Below are positions 23,927 to 32,246 of a stretch of DNA of 64,000 nt, piece after piece. Origin of the DNA: Streptoalloteichus tenebrarius (GTDB lineage: Bacteria > Actinomycetota > Actinomycetes > Mycobacteriales > Pseudonocardiaceae); contig NZ_JAMTCP010000003.1 of the NCBI RefSeq assembly GCF_024171885.1, positions 1 to 64,000 on the forward strand, given 5' to 3'. The notes under the pieces were generated by a model. The model saw only the letters and a program-made list of their open reading frames with translations. It searched no databases and was not told the DNA's origin. Position numbers and translations under genes: made by a program. Every line of letters starts with the position of its first letter. The stretch's first letter is position 1.

Positions 23927-24922
23927 TCAGCGCACAGCCACCGCCGACGCGCCACGGCGCGCGACCATGACCTGCGCGATCTCCTCCTCCAGCAGGTCAT
24001 GGTTGAGGGCGATCGCCGCCGCGGCGCCCCGGGCCGCCGCCGTGATCACCTGGGCGCGCTGGTCCACCACGTTGCCGGCCGCCCACACCCCCGGCACGCT
24101 CGTGCGCCCCGACGGATCGGTGATCACCCAGCCGTCGGCGCCGGTCCGGCAACCCAACGTGGTCAGCAGGGCGTCGTGGGGCACCATGCGCGGAGCGACG
24201 AACAACGCGTCCCGGGTCACCACGTGCCCCTCGGCCATCTCGACCCCGCGCAGCCGGTCACCGTGCGCCACCAACTGCGTGACCTCGCCGTCGACCACGC
24301 GCACCCCCAGCGCGGCGAACCGCTCGCGGTCCTCCTCGCCCAACCCCAGGGTGTGCGGGAAGAACACCACGTCCTCCGACCACCGGCTCAGCAGCAACGC
24401 CTGGTGCACCGACCCCTCGGCCGTGCCCAGCACACCGATCCGCTGGTCACGCACCTCGTAGCCGTGGCAGTACGGGCAGTGCAGCACGTCCTTGGCCCAC
24501 CGCTGGCGCAGGCCGGCGACGGCGGGCAGCTCGTCGCGCAGCCCGGTGGCCACCAGGACCCGACGGGCGCGCAGCACCGGCCCGCCCGCCAGTTGCGCCA
24601 GGAACGAGGGCGCCTCCCCGTCGCCGGCGACCGCCTCGATCTGGTCCACCCTGCCCTCGACCAGGCGCACGCCGTAGCGGGCCACCTCGTGGCGGCCGAC
24701 CTCCAGCAGCGCGGCGGGCGAGGTGCGGTCCCGGGACAGGAACCCGTGCATGTGCTCCGCCGGGGCGTTGCGCGGCTGGCCCGCGTCCACCACCGCCACC
24801 CGTCGCCGGGCCCGGCCCAGCACCAGCGCGGCGTTGAGACCCGACGCGCCCCCTCCCACCACGACCACGTCGTACACCGAGTCCACCGAGTCCTTGGCTG
24901 ACACGTTCTCCGTCCCCGTCAC
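23927..24922 (-). CDS. Thioredoxin-reductase-like NAD(P)/FAD-dependent oxidoreductase
   Basis: 331 residues. VYDVVVVGGGASGLNAALVL binds FAD, GQPRNAPAEHMHGFLSRDR follows, HCPYCHGYEVR holds the redox CxxC, IGVLGTAEGSVHQALLLSRW is the NAD(P)-binding segment, and SVPGVWAAGNVVDQRAQV the C-terminal FAD site. This branch is common in actinomycetes beside regulators and includes FAD-dependent holomycin/gliotoxin-type dithiol oxidases as well as orphan reductases. GTG 24922 with GGAGG 8 nt upstream is preferred to the longer frame. Divergent from the GNAT gene. Confidence 0.87.
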   Translation of the reverse strand: MTGTENVSAKDSVDSVYDVVVVGGGASGLNAALVLGRARRRVAVVDAGQPRNAPAEHMHGFLSRDRTSPAALLEVGRHEVARYGVRLVEGRVDQIEAVAGDGEAPSFLAQLAGGPVLRARRVLVATGLRDELPAVAGLRQRWAKDVLHCPYCHGYEVRDQRIGVLGTAEGSVHQALLLSRWSEDVVFFPHTLGLGEEDRERFAALGVRVVDGEVTQLVAHGDRLRGVEMAEGHVVTRDALFVAPRMVPHDALLTTLGCRTGADGWVITDPSGRTSVPGVWAAGNVVDQRAQVITAAARGAAAAIALNHDLLEEEIAQVMVARRGASAVAVR

Positions 24923-25153
24923 GGCGACCACCTCCGCCGCGAACCCTGCGCCCCGCCCGCCCCGGTCGACAAACTTCGTTGCCGCATCAGCAAGAGATCG
25001 CCGGGCGGGACCGTGCACACTGGACTGATCACGATCGGTCACCCGCGATCCCCGGGGCACACCCGACTCTTCCGGCCACAGTGGACTCGGCCCCGCGCGC
25101 GCCCTGCCGGCCGAACGCGGACCGAAATTGCCGCCCGACCGATGTCACCCGCA

Positions 25154-25170
25154 TGCGAAGATCCTTCGCA
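25154..25170. promoter_or_regulatory. Dyad upstream of the GNAT gene
   Basis: TGCGAAGATCCTTCGCA is a 17-bp dyad (7-bp arms, 3-bp centre) 32 bp before the GNAT start. It could be an operator or a leader hairpin. A half-matching copy of the CCACAGTGGAC palindrome lies at 25076-25086 in the same divergent spacer. Confidence 0.5.
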
Positions 25171-25202
25171 CGAGCGGCCGACAGTGATCACGGAGTGTGG
25201 CG

Positions 25203-25784
25203 ATGTACGCGATTTCCCTGGGCGAGGACGGCGCGGAGCTGCGCCCGCTGGAACCCTGGCAGGCCGAGGAATTCCTCGCCCACATCGACCGGGGGCGGGA
25301 GTTCATCGCCCAGCACGTCCCGCTCGCGGACCTCGTCACCGACCTGGCGTCCAGCCGCGCCTACCTCCAGAGCTACGCCGACCGGACCCTGGCCGACACC
25401 GGGCGGATCCACGGCATCTGGTGGAACGGCGCGCTGGTCGGCGGGATCGTCATCCCGGCGATGGACCTCGCGCGGGGCACGGCCGAGGTCGGCTGCTGGC
25501 TGGAGCCCTCGGCGGCGGGCAGGGGCCTGGTCACCAGGGCCGCCCGCCTGGTCATCGACTGGGCGGTCGAGCAACGGGGCATCCACCGCGTCGAGTGGCA
25601 CGTGTCGTCGGAGAACGAGCCCAGCATCGCCGTGGCCCGACGACTGGGGATGACCAGGGACGGCGTGCTGCGGGAGAGCTACCCGTACCGGGGGAAGCGG
25701 CAGGACATCGAGATCTGGTCGGTGCTCGCCCCCGAGTGGCGCGCCGCCGCGGAGGCCCGCCGGACCACCCACGGCGAACGCTGA
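25203..25784 (+). CDS. GNAT N-acetyltransferase, RimJ/RimL type
   Basis: 193 residues. RPLEPWQAEEFLAHIDRGRE opens as in RimL, VGCWLEPSAAGRGLVTRAAR is the acetyl-CoA pyrophosphate loop (motif A), and WHVSSENEPSIAVARRLGMT with RDGVLRESYPYRGKRQDIEI completes the fold. Such enzymes acetylate ribosomal proteins or small amines and drugs; the substrate is not evident. ATG 25203 has GGAG 7 nt upstream; GTG 25197 is less well placed. Confidence 0.9.
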   Translation: MYAISLGEDGAELRPLEPWQAEEFLAHIDRGREFIAQHVPLADLVTDLASSRAYLQSYADRTLADTGRIHGIWWNGALVGGIVIPAMDLARGTAEVGCWLEPSAAGRGLVTRAARLVIDWAVEQRGIHRVEWHVSSENEPSIAVARRLGMTRDGVLRESYPYRGKRQDIEIWSVLAPEWRAAAEARRTTHGER

Positions 25785-25811
25785 CCAGATCCCGGCCAGT
25801 CCCACGCCCCG

Positions 25812-25844
25812 GCGGGGAGCGAGGAGGACGCTCCGGCTCCCCGC
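25812..25844. terminator. Terminator after GNAT
   Basis: GCGGGGAGC (25812-25820) and GCTCCCCGC (25836-25844) with a partly paired 15-nt middle, 27 bp past the GNAT stop. Confidence 0.55.
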
Positions 25845-25925
25845 TCCGAGCCCAGCGCCGGGAACACGCGAAACCAACTGGATGAAACCCGCGACTCCGC
25901 GCGATAAAGTGCCACGTCAGAAAGT

Positions 25926-26136
25926 GTCGTCCCCGCACACGCGGGGGTGGTTCCCATCGTGCCGGTGGCGGCCCAGTCCAGTCGTGGTCGTCCCCGCACA
26001 CGCGGGGGTGGTTCGTGCCAGCGGCTACCGTCGCAAGACTCATCGCCGTCGTCCCCGCACACGCGGGGGTGGTTCCATCCCGCGCCTGGCCCGCGCCCGG
26101 GGACGGGCGTCGTCCCCGCACACGCGGGGGTCCAGC
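25926..26136 (+). CRISPR. Orphan type I-E CRISPR mini-array (4 repeats, 3 spacers)
   Basis: A 28-bp repeat, GTCGTCCCCGC … GGGGGTGGTTC, occurs at 25926-25953, 25987-26014 and 26048-26075, all identical, with a last copy at 26109-26136 whose final 5 bases have drifted. Period is 61 bp throughout; spacers are 33 bp (or a 29-bp repeat with 32-bp spacers, as in E. coli I-E). The internal CCCCGC/GCGGGG hairpin and length match the actinomycete I-E class. The degenerate copy marks the trailer end, so the leader is the less GC-rich stretch to the left (about 25860-25925). No cas gene is in the window. Confidence 0.95.
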
Positions 26137-26345
26137 GCGCCGCTACCTCGACCACGTCCTCGCCCGGGGTAACTGATCCGGCCGTGCGATCCGCGACCCG
26201 CTTCCGTGCGTCGAGGCCACGAGGAGCAACCCGGAGTCACGAGGGCGGCTGCGCGCCGAGAAGGCCCGCAGGGACGAGCAGATCGCCGATCTCCAACGCA
26301 TCCGCGACTGCTTTGAGCCGTCATCGCGCCTGCCCTGGACAGGGA

Positions 26346-26840
26346 TCAGGCGATGGTGTGCAGGTAGCTCGCCAGGCGGTCGAAGCTCTGGGCCGCGCCG
26401 TCCTTCATCCCGGTGCCCAGGGCGGCGTCCCTGGCCTGTGGCGAGGGGTAGCGGATGGTGACGGTGACCGTGGTGCGGCCGGCGTCCTCGGTGAAGATGG
26501 CCATGTTCACCGTCTCCGGCCAGTCCCCGCCCCACCGTTCGGTGTTGACGATCCGTTCCGGCGGGGTGACCTCCCGGTACTCCCCGCTCATCTCCATCTC
26601 GGTCCCGTCGTCCTTGCGCCAGACGTGCCGCCAGCTCCCGCCGGGGCGCAGGTCGATCTCGCAGACCGGCATCCGCCACCCCTGCGGTCCCAGCAGCCAG
26701 TGCCGCACGTGTTCGGGTTGGGTGAAGGCGTCGAAGACGCGCTGACGCGGCGCCTGGAAGACCCGGGTCAGGACGACCTCGTGGTCCGAGGGCATGGACA
26801 GGACGGTGTCGGCGGAGGCGTCGTCGTTGGTGGTGCCCAT
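26346..26840 (-). CDS. SRPBCC/AHSA1-family protein
   Basis: 164 residues with the activator-of-Hsp90-like START fold: DHEVVLTRVFQAPRQRVFDA, FTQPEHVRHWLLGP, RPGGSWRHVWRKDDGTEMEM and SGEYREVTPPERIVNTERW. These single-domain proteins bind hydrophobic ligands or serve in stress response, and are often encoded with an ArsR regulator, which is absent here. ATG 26840 has GAGGAG 8 nt upstream. The region between the CRISPR array and this gene (26137-26345) shows nothing recognisable. Confidence 0.88.
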   Translation of the reverse strand: MGTTNDDASADTVLSMPSDHEVVLTRVFQAPRQRVFDAFTQPEHVRHWLLGPQGWRMPVCEIDLRPGGSWRHVWRKDDGTEMEMSGEYREVTPPERIVNTERWGGDWPETVNMAIFTEDAGRTTVTVTIRYPSPQARDAALGTGMKDGAAQSFDRLASYLHTIA

Positions 26841-27139
26841 GGCGGTGCTCCTCGTCGCGGCGGCGGGGCTGCGCCCCCACCCTGCGCCCCCGCAGCCCGA
26901 CGCGCACGCCCAGAACCGGCAGCCTCGCCCCTTCCAGGCCACGCCGCGACCAGCTGGTGATCACACCCGTGTGAGTGAGCGCCGCTCGCCACTCCACGCG
27001 GCAGGATGACAGTGATCAACACGGGACCGCTCTCCCCGTCGCCGCTGGTTCACCCGCGACAACGGGGAGAGCGGAAGGAAGGCCGGCGACGCCCCGGGCC
27101 GAAGGACCGTCGGCGACCCCCTCACCAGGGAGTGATGCC

Positions 27140-27763
27140 GTGGTCAACGTCCGGAGGTACACCAGGCGGGACGGCACGACGGTCCGGGCGCACACGCGTT
27201 CCGCCCCGCGCCGAGGTGGCGGAGGAGCCGGACTTCTCGCCCTCATCCCCCTCACCCTCCTCCTGGGCGTGGGCGCTCTCCTGGCCACCCACCGCGAGGG
27301 GAGCCAGGAGGAGCCGACAGCGGCCCCCGCCCAGCAGGTAGGCCCCACCTTCGCCCCGATCGGCGTCTCACACGCCCTGCCCTGCGGCGCCCACGCCTAC
27401 GGCGAGGTGAAGCGGTTCCTCGACACCACCCCGTGCCTGGCGCTGGCCCGCGCCCTGTACGAGGCCAGCGAACAGGGCCACCGCGTGCTGGTGGCGGTCG
27501 CCTGGGCGGAGATGCCCGACCGGGCCAGCGCCGACGCTCTGAAGGAGCTGGCCGACCGGGAGGGCAGTGGCAACATCACCGAGCTGTCCCAGGAACTGCC
27601 CCAGCACGCCGGCACCCGGTTCACCGGCCGCTTCTACCGGGCCCGAACCGACGGCGCCACCACGGTCATCGCCCAGTCCGAACCCCTGACCGGCACCCGC
27701 GACGAGGCGCTGCTGGACCGCGTCACCCAGGCCGCCGCCCACCTTCCCCGCCCCACGAGATGA
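27140..27763 (+). CDS. Membrane-anchored hypothetical protein
   Basis: 207 residues. A basic N-tail (MVNVRRYTRRDGTTVRAHTR), one TM segment (GLLALIPLTLLLGVGALLAT, about residues 30-50) and an extracytoplasmic domain with two cysteines (LPCGAHAYGEV, TTPCLALARAL) that probably pair. The C-part (VAVAWAEMPDRASADALKEL, RFYRARTDGATTVIAQSEPL) looks like a compact alpha/beta domain of unknown role. GTG 27140 follows GGGAG at 8 nt; the longer frame to 26975 would cross the divergent promoter. Convergent with the AraC gene, 15 bp apart. Confidence 0.65.
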   Translation: MVNVRRYTRRDGTTVRAHTRSAPRRGGGGAGLLALIPLTLLLGVGALLATHREGSQEEPTAAPAQQVGPTFAPIGVSHALPCGAHAYGEVKRFLDTTPCLALARALYEASEQGHRVLVAVAWAEMPDRASADALKELADREGSGNITELSQELPQHAGTRFTGRFYRARTDGATTVIAQSEPLTGTRDEALLDRVTQAAAHLPRPTR

Positions 27764-27778
27764 CGTTCGTCGTCTCCC

Positions 27779-28522
27779 TCACTGGCGTTGGTGCGCTCCC
27801 GGGGTGTGGCCGAAGGCGCGGCGGAACACGTCGATGAACGCGCTGGCCGACGACCACCCGCACTGGTGTGCCACGGTCGTCACCGGAGTGTTCTCGGCCA
27901 ACAGCACGAGCGCCCGGTGCAGCCGGAGCTGGGTGCGCCACTGCGGGAAACCCATCCCGAGGTCGGTCTGGAACAACCGCGACAGCGTGCGGTCGCTGGC
28001 ACCCACCTGCTTGCCCCACGCGGCCAATGTCCGGTTGTCGGCCGGATCGGCGCGCAGCGCCGCGCACACCGCCCGCAGCCGAGGATCCCTCGGGGCGGGC
28101 AGGTGCACCGGCTGCTGCGGCGAGGCCCGCAACTGGTCCAGCAACACCGCCCGCAACCGACTCCGCTCCGGGCTGTCCTCCCGCGGCGCGCGGGTGTAGG
28201 CCAGGATCAGCTCCCGCAACAACGGCCCCACCGCCAACACCGACGGCTCCTCCAGCCCCAGCGGGTTGTCCGTGGCCGGCAGGCCCACCAGGTGCAGTTC
28301 CAGATCCCCGTGCGCCTCGTGGGCGTGCACCGTCCCCGCGGGCACCCAGATCGCCCGGGTCGCCGGAACCACCCACGACCCCGCGTCGGTCGTGATCGCC
28401 AGGACACCCCGCGCGGCGTAGACGATCTGGTGGTCGTCGTGCCGGTGCGGGTCGATCGTGGACCCCGACGGCAGCCGCTGGCTGCGGGTCGGCGCGACCG
28501 GCTCGTGGCGGATTCTCGTCAT
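27779..28522 (-). CDS. AraC-family transcriptional regulator
   Basis: 247 residues. The N-terminal cupin sensor includes IDPHRHDDHQIVYAARGVLA and IWVPAGTVHAHEAHGDLELH. The C-terminal double HTH runs from WGKQVGASDRTLSRLFQTDL to VAHQCGWSSASAFIDVFRRA and FGHTPG, the AraC signature. ATG 28522 is taken; upstream codons overlap the promoter. It is divergent from the Fsr-like MFS gene only 46 bp away, an arrangement common for regulators of this exporter group. Confidence 0.9.
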   Translation of the reverse strand: MTRIRHEPVAPTRSQRLPSGSTIDPHRHDDHQIVYAARGVLAITTDAGSWVVPATRAIWVPAGTVHAHEAHGDLELHLVGLPATDNPLGLEEPSVLAVGPLLRELILAYTRAPREDSPERSRLRAVLLDQLRASPQQPVHLPAPRDPRLRAVCAALRADPADNRTLAAWGKQVGASDRTLSRLFQTDLGMGFPQWRTQLRLHRALVLLAENTPVTTVAHQCGWSSASAFIDVFRRAFGHTPGAHQRQ

Positions 28523-28568
28523 CGCTTGGCAGGTTAACGAAAGCACGACAACCCGGCCGGCGGTGAGC

Positions 28569-29777
28569 ATGGCGGGCGTGCCGAGAAACCACACGATCAT
28601 CCTGCTGGCGGTCGGGCACGCCTGCGTGGACGTCTACCAGGGCGCGGTCGCCGCGCTCGTCCCGTTCTTCCTCGCCGAACGCGCCTACACCTACGCGGCC
28701 GCCTCGGGCGTGGTGCTGGCCGCGTCCCTGTTGTCCTCGGTGGCGCAACCCCTGTTCGGCGCGCTGACCGACCGCTGGGCCATGCCCTGGCTGCTCCCGA
28801 CGAGCACCCTGCTGGGCGGAGCGGGCATCGCGCTGAGCGGCGTCACCGGCTCCTACCCCCTCACCCTGGCATTCGCCGCCCTGTCCGGCATCGGCGTGGC
28901 CGCCTACCACCCCGAGGCCGCGCGCGTGGCCCGTCTCGCCAGCCGGGGCAGCCACACCGCCATGGGCTGGTTCTCCCTCGGCGGCAACATCGGCTTCGCC
29001 CTGGCGCCCCTGCTGGTGGCCGTCGTGGTCGCCACCGGCGGCCTGCGCCTGTCCCCCCTGCTGGTCATCCCCGCCCTGGCCGGCGGCGTGCTCTGCCTGC
29101 CCGCGCTGCGCGCCCTCCGCGCCACCACCCGGCCCGGCTCCACCGCCGCCGCCCCGACCCGCGACGACGACAGGGGCTCGTTCGTGCGGCTGTCACTGGC
29201 CGTGGTCTGCCGCTCCATCGCCTTCACCGGCCTGAGCACCTTCCTGGCGCTCTACGCCCACCAACGCACCGGCGGCGGCACCCCCGCCGGCACCGCCGCC
29301 CTGGTCGTGCTCTACCTCGGCGGCGCCGTGGGCACGGTGATCGGCGGCAACCTGGCCAACCGCTGGGACCGGGTCACCGTCGTGCGCTGGTCCTACCTGC
29401 TCACCGTGGTCGCCGTCGCCGGCGTCGTGTTCATACCCGGCCCGGCGTTTTTCGTGTTCGTGGCGCTGACCTCCGCCGGTCTGTACGTCCCGTTCTCCCT
29501 CCAGGTCACCCTCGGCCAGGACTACCTGCCCACCCGCGTGGGCACCGCCAGCGGCATCACCCTCGGCCTGACCGTCAGCATCGGCGGCCTGGCCAGCCCC
29601 GTGCTCGGCGCCGTCGCCGACGCCACCTCCCTCCAGGTCGCCCTCATCCCGCTGATCGCGATGCCCGCCCTGGCCTGGCTGCTGTTCCGCTCCCTGCCCG
29701 AACCCGGCACGCCGTCACCCGCCCAACCTGCCGAGCCTGCCAACGCCACCGGCGGGTTGCCCCGCGCCGACCGCTGA
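28569..29777 (+). CDS. MFS exporter, fosmidomycin-resistance (Fsr) type
   Basis: 402 residues with 12 TM segments. The N-terminus HTIILLAVGHACVDVYQGAV and AYHPEAARVARLASRG after helix 4 are diagnostic of the Fsr branch of the MFS, and GGNIGFALAPLLVA supports it. Characterised members export fosmidomycin or other small drugs. ATG 28569 is used; GTG 28563 is possible. Divergent from the AraC regulator, which likely controls it, and ended by a strong hairpin. Confidence 0.88.
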   Translation: MAGVPRNHTIILLAVGHACVDVYQGAVAALVPFFLAERAYTYAAASGVVLAASLLSSVAQPLFGALTDRWAMPWLLPTSTLLGGAGIALSGVTGSYPLTLAFAALSGIGVAAYHPEAARVARLASRGSHTAMGWFSLGGNIGFALAPLLVAVVVATGGLRLSPLLVIPALAGGVLCLPALRALRATTRPGSTAAAPTRDDDRGSFVRLSLAVVCRSIAFTGLSTFLALYAHQRTGGGTPAGTAALVVLYLGGAVGTVIGGNLANRWDRVTVVRWSYLLTVVAVAGVVFIPGPAFFVFVALTSAGLYVPFSLQVTLGQDYLPTRVGTASGITLGLTVSIGGLASPVLGAVADATSLQVALIPLIAMPALAWLLFRSLPEPGTPSPAQPAEPANATGGLPRADR

Positions 29778-29786
29778 CCTCCGCCA

Positions 29787-29832
29787 CGAGCCGTGGGTGG
29801 CCACCGGTCTGCTGGTGGGCACCCACGGCTCG
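29787..29832. terminator. Terminator after the Fsr-like gene
   Basis: CGAGCCGTGGGTG (29787-29799) and CACCCACGGCTCG (29820-29832), 13-bp perfect arms, with an inner CCACC/GGTGG pairing. It also abuts the leftward pseudogene end at 29837. Confidence 0.7.
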
Positions 29833-29836
29833 TCCG

Positions 29837-30190
29837 TCAACGTGACAGCAGATAGGAGTCCGTCTGCGCGTAGGCGGTGTGGGGGGCCGTAGGCAGCAAA
29901 CCCACGGCGTAGGACGTCACCCCGTTGTTGTTGAGCTGGGGCGTGTAGCAGCCCCGTTGGTCCCTCAGGGTCTCGCAGCGGTACTCCCGGCCGTCGCTGT
30001 TGCGGTGCACGACCGCCAGGGCGCAGTGGTCCCCCGCCGGGCGGCAGGGCGGCATCTTCAAAGTGGTGACCCGCGCCCACGCCGTGGTGCAGCGGGGGCT
30101 GTACCGGAGTTCGACCAGGACGATGGGGTGCCCATCAGCCTGCCGTAGGCCGAGCGCGCGGTGATGGCGTCGTTGGCGCAGCCGGTGTCG
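29837..30190 (-). pseudogene. DUF2690-like secreted protein, truncated and frameshifted
   Basis: One frame (about 30190-30135) reads DPVDTGCANDAITARSAYG. The next, after a frameshift near 30135-30150, reads GHPIVLVELRYSPRCTTAWA then RVTTLKMPPCRPAGDHCALA, continuing CYTPQLNNNGVTSYAVGLLP to the stop at 29837. The two halves align with the order of motifs in DUF2690 proteins (TGCAxDAVT … GxVELRYSPxCxTxWARV). The signal peptide and first part are missing because the monooxygenase gene ends at 30204. Cause: insertion or deletion of neighbouring DNA, inferred. Confidence 0.6.
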
Positions 30191-30203
30191 ACCGGGTCCG
30201 CCC

Positions 30204-31373
30204 TCACCCGCGGTCCGGGGCGTGGGAGTGGAGGGCCCGGTCGTTCAGGTACCGGCGCACCGCGTCGACGTCCACGGGCACGTCGTCGGCCAAGGCCTCG
30301 GACAGCTCCAGGCACGCCGCGGCGGCAGCGGCCGATCGGGGCAGCATCGTGTTCTCGTAGGCGCGCACGGCCTCGTCGAGGTCCGCGTGGCTGGCCAGGG
30401 CCTGCCCGAGGTCGGCGCCGTCGAGCAGCGCGAGGTTGGCCCCGATGCCGTACGGCGGCATGAGATGGGCGGCGTCGCCGACCAGGGTGACGCCGGGGAC
30501 GTGCTCCCAGGCGTGCCCGGCGGGCAGCATGTGCAGGGGGCGGTTGACGAACCCGCCGTCGTTGTGGCGCAACAGGTCCAGCAGGCTGTCGTGCCAACCG
30601 TCGAACAGCCCCAGCAGGTGCGCGCGCACCGCCGCGGTGTCGTCCAGCTCCAGACCGGCGGCGACGTGCCAGTCCAGCGGGACGTCGAGCAACGCGTAGA
30701 CGCGGACGTGGCCACCGCTGTTGCGCTGGGCGAACAGACTCCGCCCGTCGGACTCGGCGACCATCGTGCCGTCGCCGACCAGGCGGGCGAGGGCGGGATG
30801 ACGGCGGTCGACGTCGTCCAGGAAGGTCTCCACCATCGAGGTGCCGAGGTAGGCGGGGGTGGCCTCGGAGACCGCGGGGCGGACGCGCGACCAGGCGCCA
30901 TCCGCGCCGACGACCAGGTCGACGTCCTCGGTCACGCCGTCGGCGAAGCGCAGCCGGGCAGCGCCGTCGCCGAGCGCGGTGACCCCGCTGACCGCACGCC
31001 CCCAGGCGACGGTGCCCTCGGCGAGGGAGTCCAGCAGCAGCGTCCGGAGTTGACCCCGGTCGATCTCGGGCGCGTAGTCGTCGGTGGCCCCCGGCCGGTC
31101 GTGGCGCCGGAGGGCGGCGGTGGCGGGATCGAGCGCGCGGTGCTCCTGACCTTCGGGGCGGGCCAGGTCGCGGAACCGCTCGTACAGCCCCAACGCGCGC
31201 AGGGCGGCCTGGCCGGTGTCGGCGTGCAGGTCGAGGGTGCCGCCCTGCCAGCGGGCGTGACGGGACGTCTCCCGTTCGTACACGGTCACCGCGTGGCCGT
31301 GCGCCTGGAGGGCGCGGGCGCAGGCCAGGCCGCCGGGGCCGGCGCCGATGACGGCGATGCGGGGAGAGCGCAT
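30204..31373 (-). CDS. FAD-dependent monooxygenase, TetX-like (copy 3, paralogue of copy 1)
   Basis: 389 residues. MRSPRIAVIGAGPGGLACAR, DLVVGADGAWSRVRPAVSEA and VTLVGDAAHLMPPYGIGANL match, motif by motif, the enzyme at 6134-7285, including the shared GGTLDLHxDTGQ and EIDRGxLRxLL segments, so they are paralogues. ATG 31373 has AAGGA 9 nt upstream. Unlike copy 1 it has no adjacent TetR gene, yet its promoter carries the same operator at the same distance. It is probably under the TetR at 7408 (inference). Confidence 0.9.
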   Translation of the reverse strand: MRSPRIAVIGAGPGGLACARALQAHGHAVTVYERETSRHARWQGGTLDLHADTGQAALRALGLYERFRDLARPEGQEHRALDPATAALRRHDRPGATDDYAPEIDRGQLRTLLLDSLAEGTVAWGRAVSGVTALGDGAARLRFADGVTEDVDLVVGADGAWSRVRPAVSEATPAYLGTSMVETFLDDVDRRHPALARLVGDGTMVAESDGRSLFAQRNSGGHVRVYALLDVPLDWHVAAGLELDDTAAVRAHLLGLFDGWHDSLLDLLRHNDGGFVNRPLHMLPAGHAWEHVPGVTLVGDAAHLMPPYGIGANLALLDGADLGQALASHADLDEAVRAYENTMLPRSAAAAAACLELSEALADDVPVDVDAVRRYLNDRALHSHAPDRG

Positions 31374-31441
31374 GGTGCGGGTCCTTCCGTTCCGGGTGCG
31401 CCGGTGCTCCGGACGCACCCCCAGAAGACCACAGTCACTTC

Positions 31442-31465
31442 AAAAGTGCAACCACTAACCTTTTG
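31442..31465. promoter_or_regulatory. TetR-type operator, second copy
   Basis: AAAAGTGCAAC-n7-CTTTTG, identical in its outer 17 bases to 7353-7376 and placed 68 nt before the start of monooxygenase copy 3 (67 nt for copy 1). AT-rich island in GC-rich DNA. The following 31466-31865 shows no gene apart from the palindromes listed separately. Confidence 0.7.
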
Positions 31466-31531
31466 TCATGACTACACCCTTCTTGGGGTCATGGGTTCGC
31501 GGCGGGCGGGGCACCACCCCGGCCACCTTGT

Positions 31532-31544
31532 GGTCCACAGTGGA
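31532..31544. repeat. GTCCACAGTGGAC palindrome (one of a dispersed set)
   Basis: An exact 13-bp palindrome. Equal or near copies lie at 1354-1364, 4957-4969, 8166-8178, 9989-10001, 25074-25086, 31823-31835, 53951-53963 and 60063-60075. All but one are outside intact genes. The role is unknown. Confidence 0.75.
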
Positions 31545-31865
31545 CGGTCCACCCGATCCGACCCCGGCCAAACTCACTGATCAACGGCCGTCAGGACACC
31601 ACCGAGGCCGTCGACACCCACCACGACGTCTGTCGGCCGGGCCAGCACCCGCATGCCCCCACGCCATCGGCCGCTCGTCGACGGCACATCCCACCGCCCG
31701 GCACCCACCGCCCACCGGTGGACAACCCACCTGGCCCGCCACCGCTCACCCCGCAGGGCGAAATGATCACCGGGCGACTCCCCGCCCCCTGGGCGACAGT
31801 GAAGACACCCGACGCGCCCACCGTCCGCAGTGGACGCCGTCGGCCCACCAGGGAGGGAGAACCCG

Positions 31866-32021
31866 GTGAACCCCATCACGGAACTCGCGGACCTCGACCA
31901 GCTCATCGAGGACCTCGCCACCCGCATCGCCGACATCCGGCTCCCCGCGCCCGGCACCCACGCGCAGAGCGACTTCCTCCTCTGCGACCTGACCATCCTG
32001 ATGTGCCCGCCACCGTCCTGA
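31866..32021 (+). CDS. Short peptide, possible RiPP precursor next to a P450
   Basis: 51 residues. GTG 31866 has GGGAGGGAG about 8 nt upstream. The first part (MNPITELADLDQLIEDLATR) is acidic and amphipathic like a RiPP leader. The end, GTHAQSDFLLCDLTILMC followed by PPPS, holds Ser-x4-Cys and Thr-x3-Cys spacings that could form two thioether rings, reminiscent of SapB/AmfS-type cores. No lanthionine synthetase or protease is nearby; the next gene, 225 bp downstream, is a cytochrome P450. It could also be a small non-RiPP protein. Function is inference. Confidence 0.5.
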   Translation: MNPITELADLDQLIEDLATRIADIRLPAPGTHAQSDFLLCDLTILMCPPPS

Positions 32022-32246
32022 CCCGCCCCACGACCCCGCTCCCCACAGCCGTCGCGGCGCGCGCCACGCCGCCACCGGTGAACACACGGAGCCGGCCGAG
32101 CCGGCCCGCTCCCCACCGCCACAGGACATAACGGCCAGAACACGAGGTGATCACGAAACGGTCGATCAAGGACTGCTGACCCGGTGATACTGACGGCCGC
32201 TCGCACGAACCCCCGGGCACCCGCCCGGCGTTCCGCAGGAGGCCTC

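Noticed and set aside
25679-26155. Frames across the CRISPR array with repeated peptides such as TPACAGTT and SSPHTRGW
   Set aside because: The periodic peptides are translations of the 61-bp CRISPR period, not a repeat protein.
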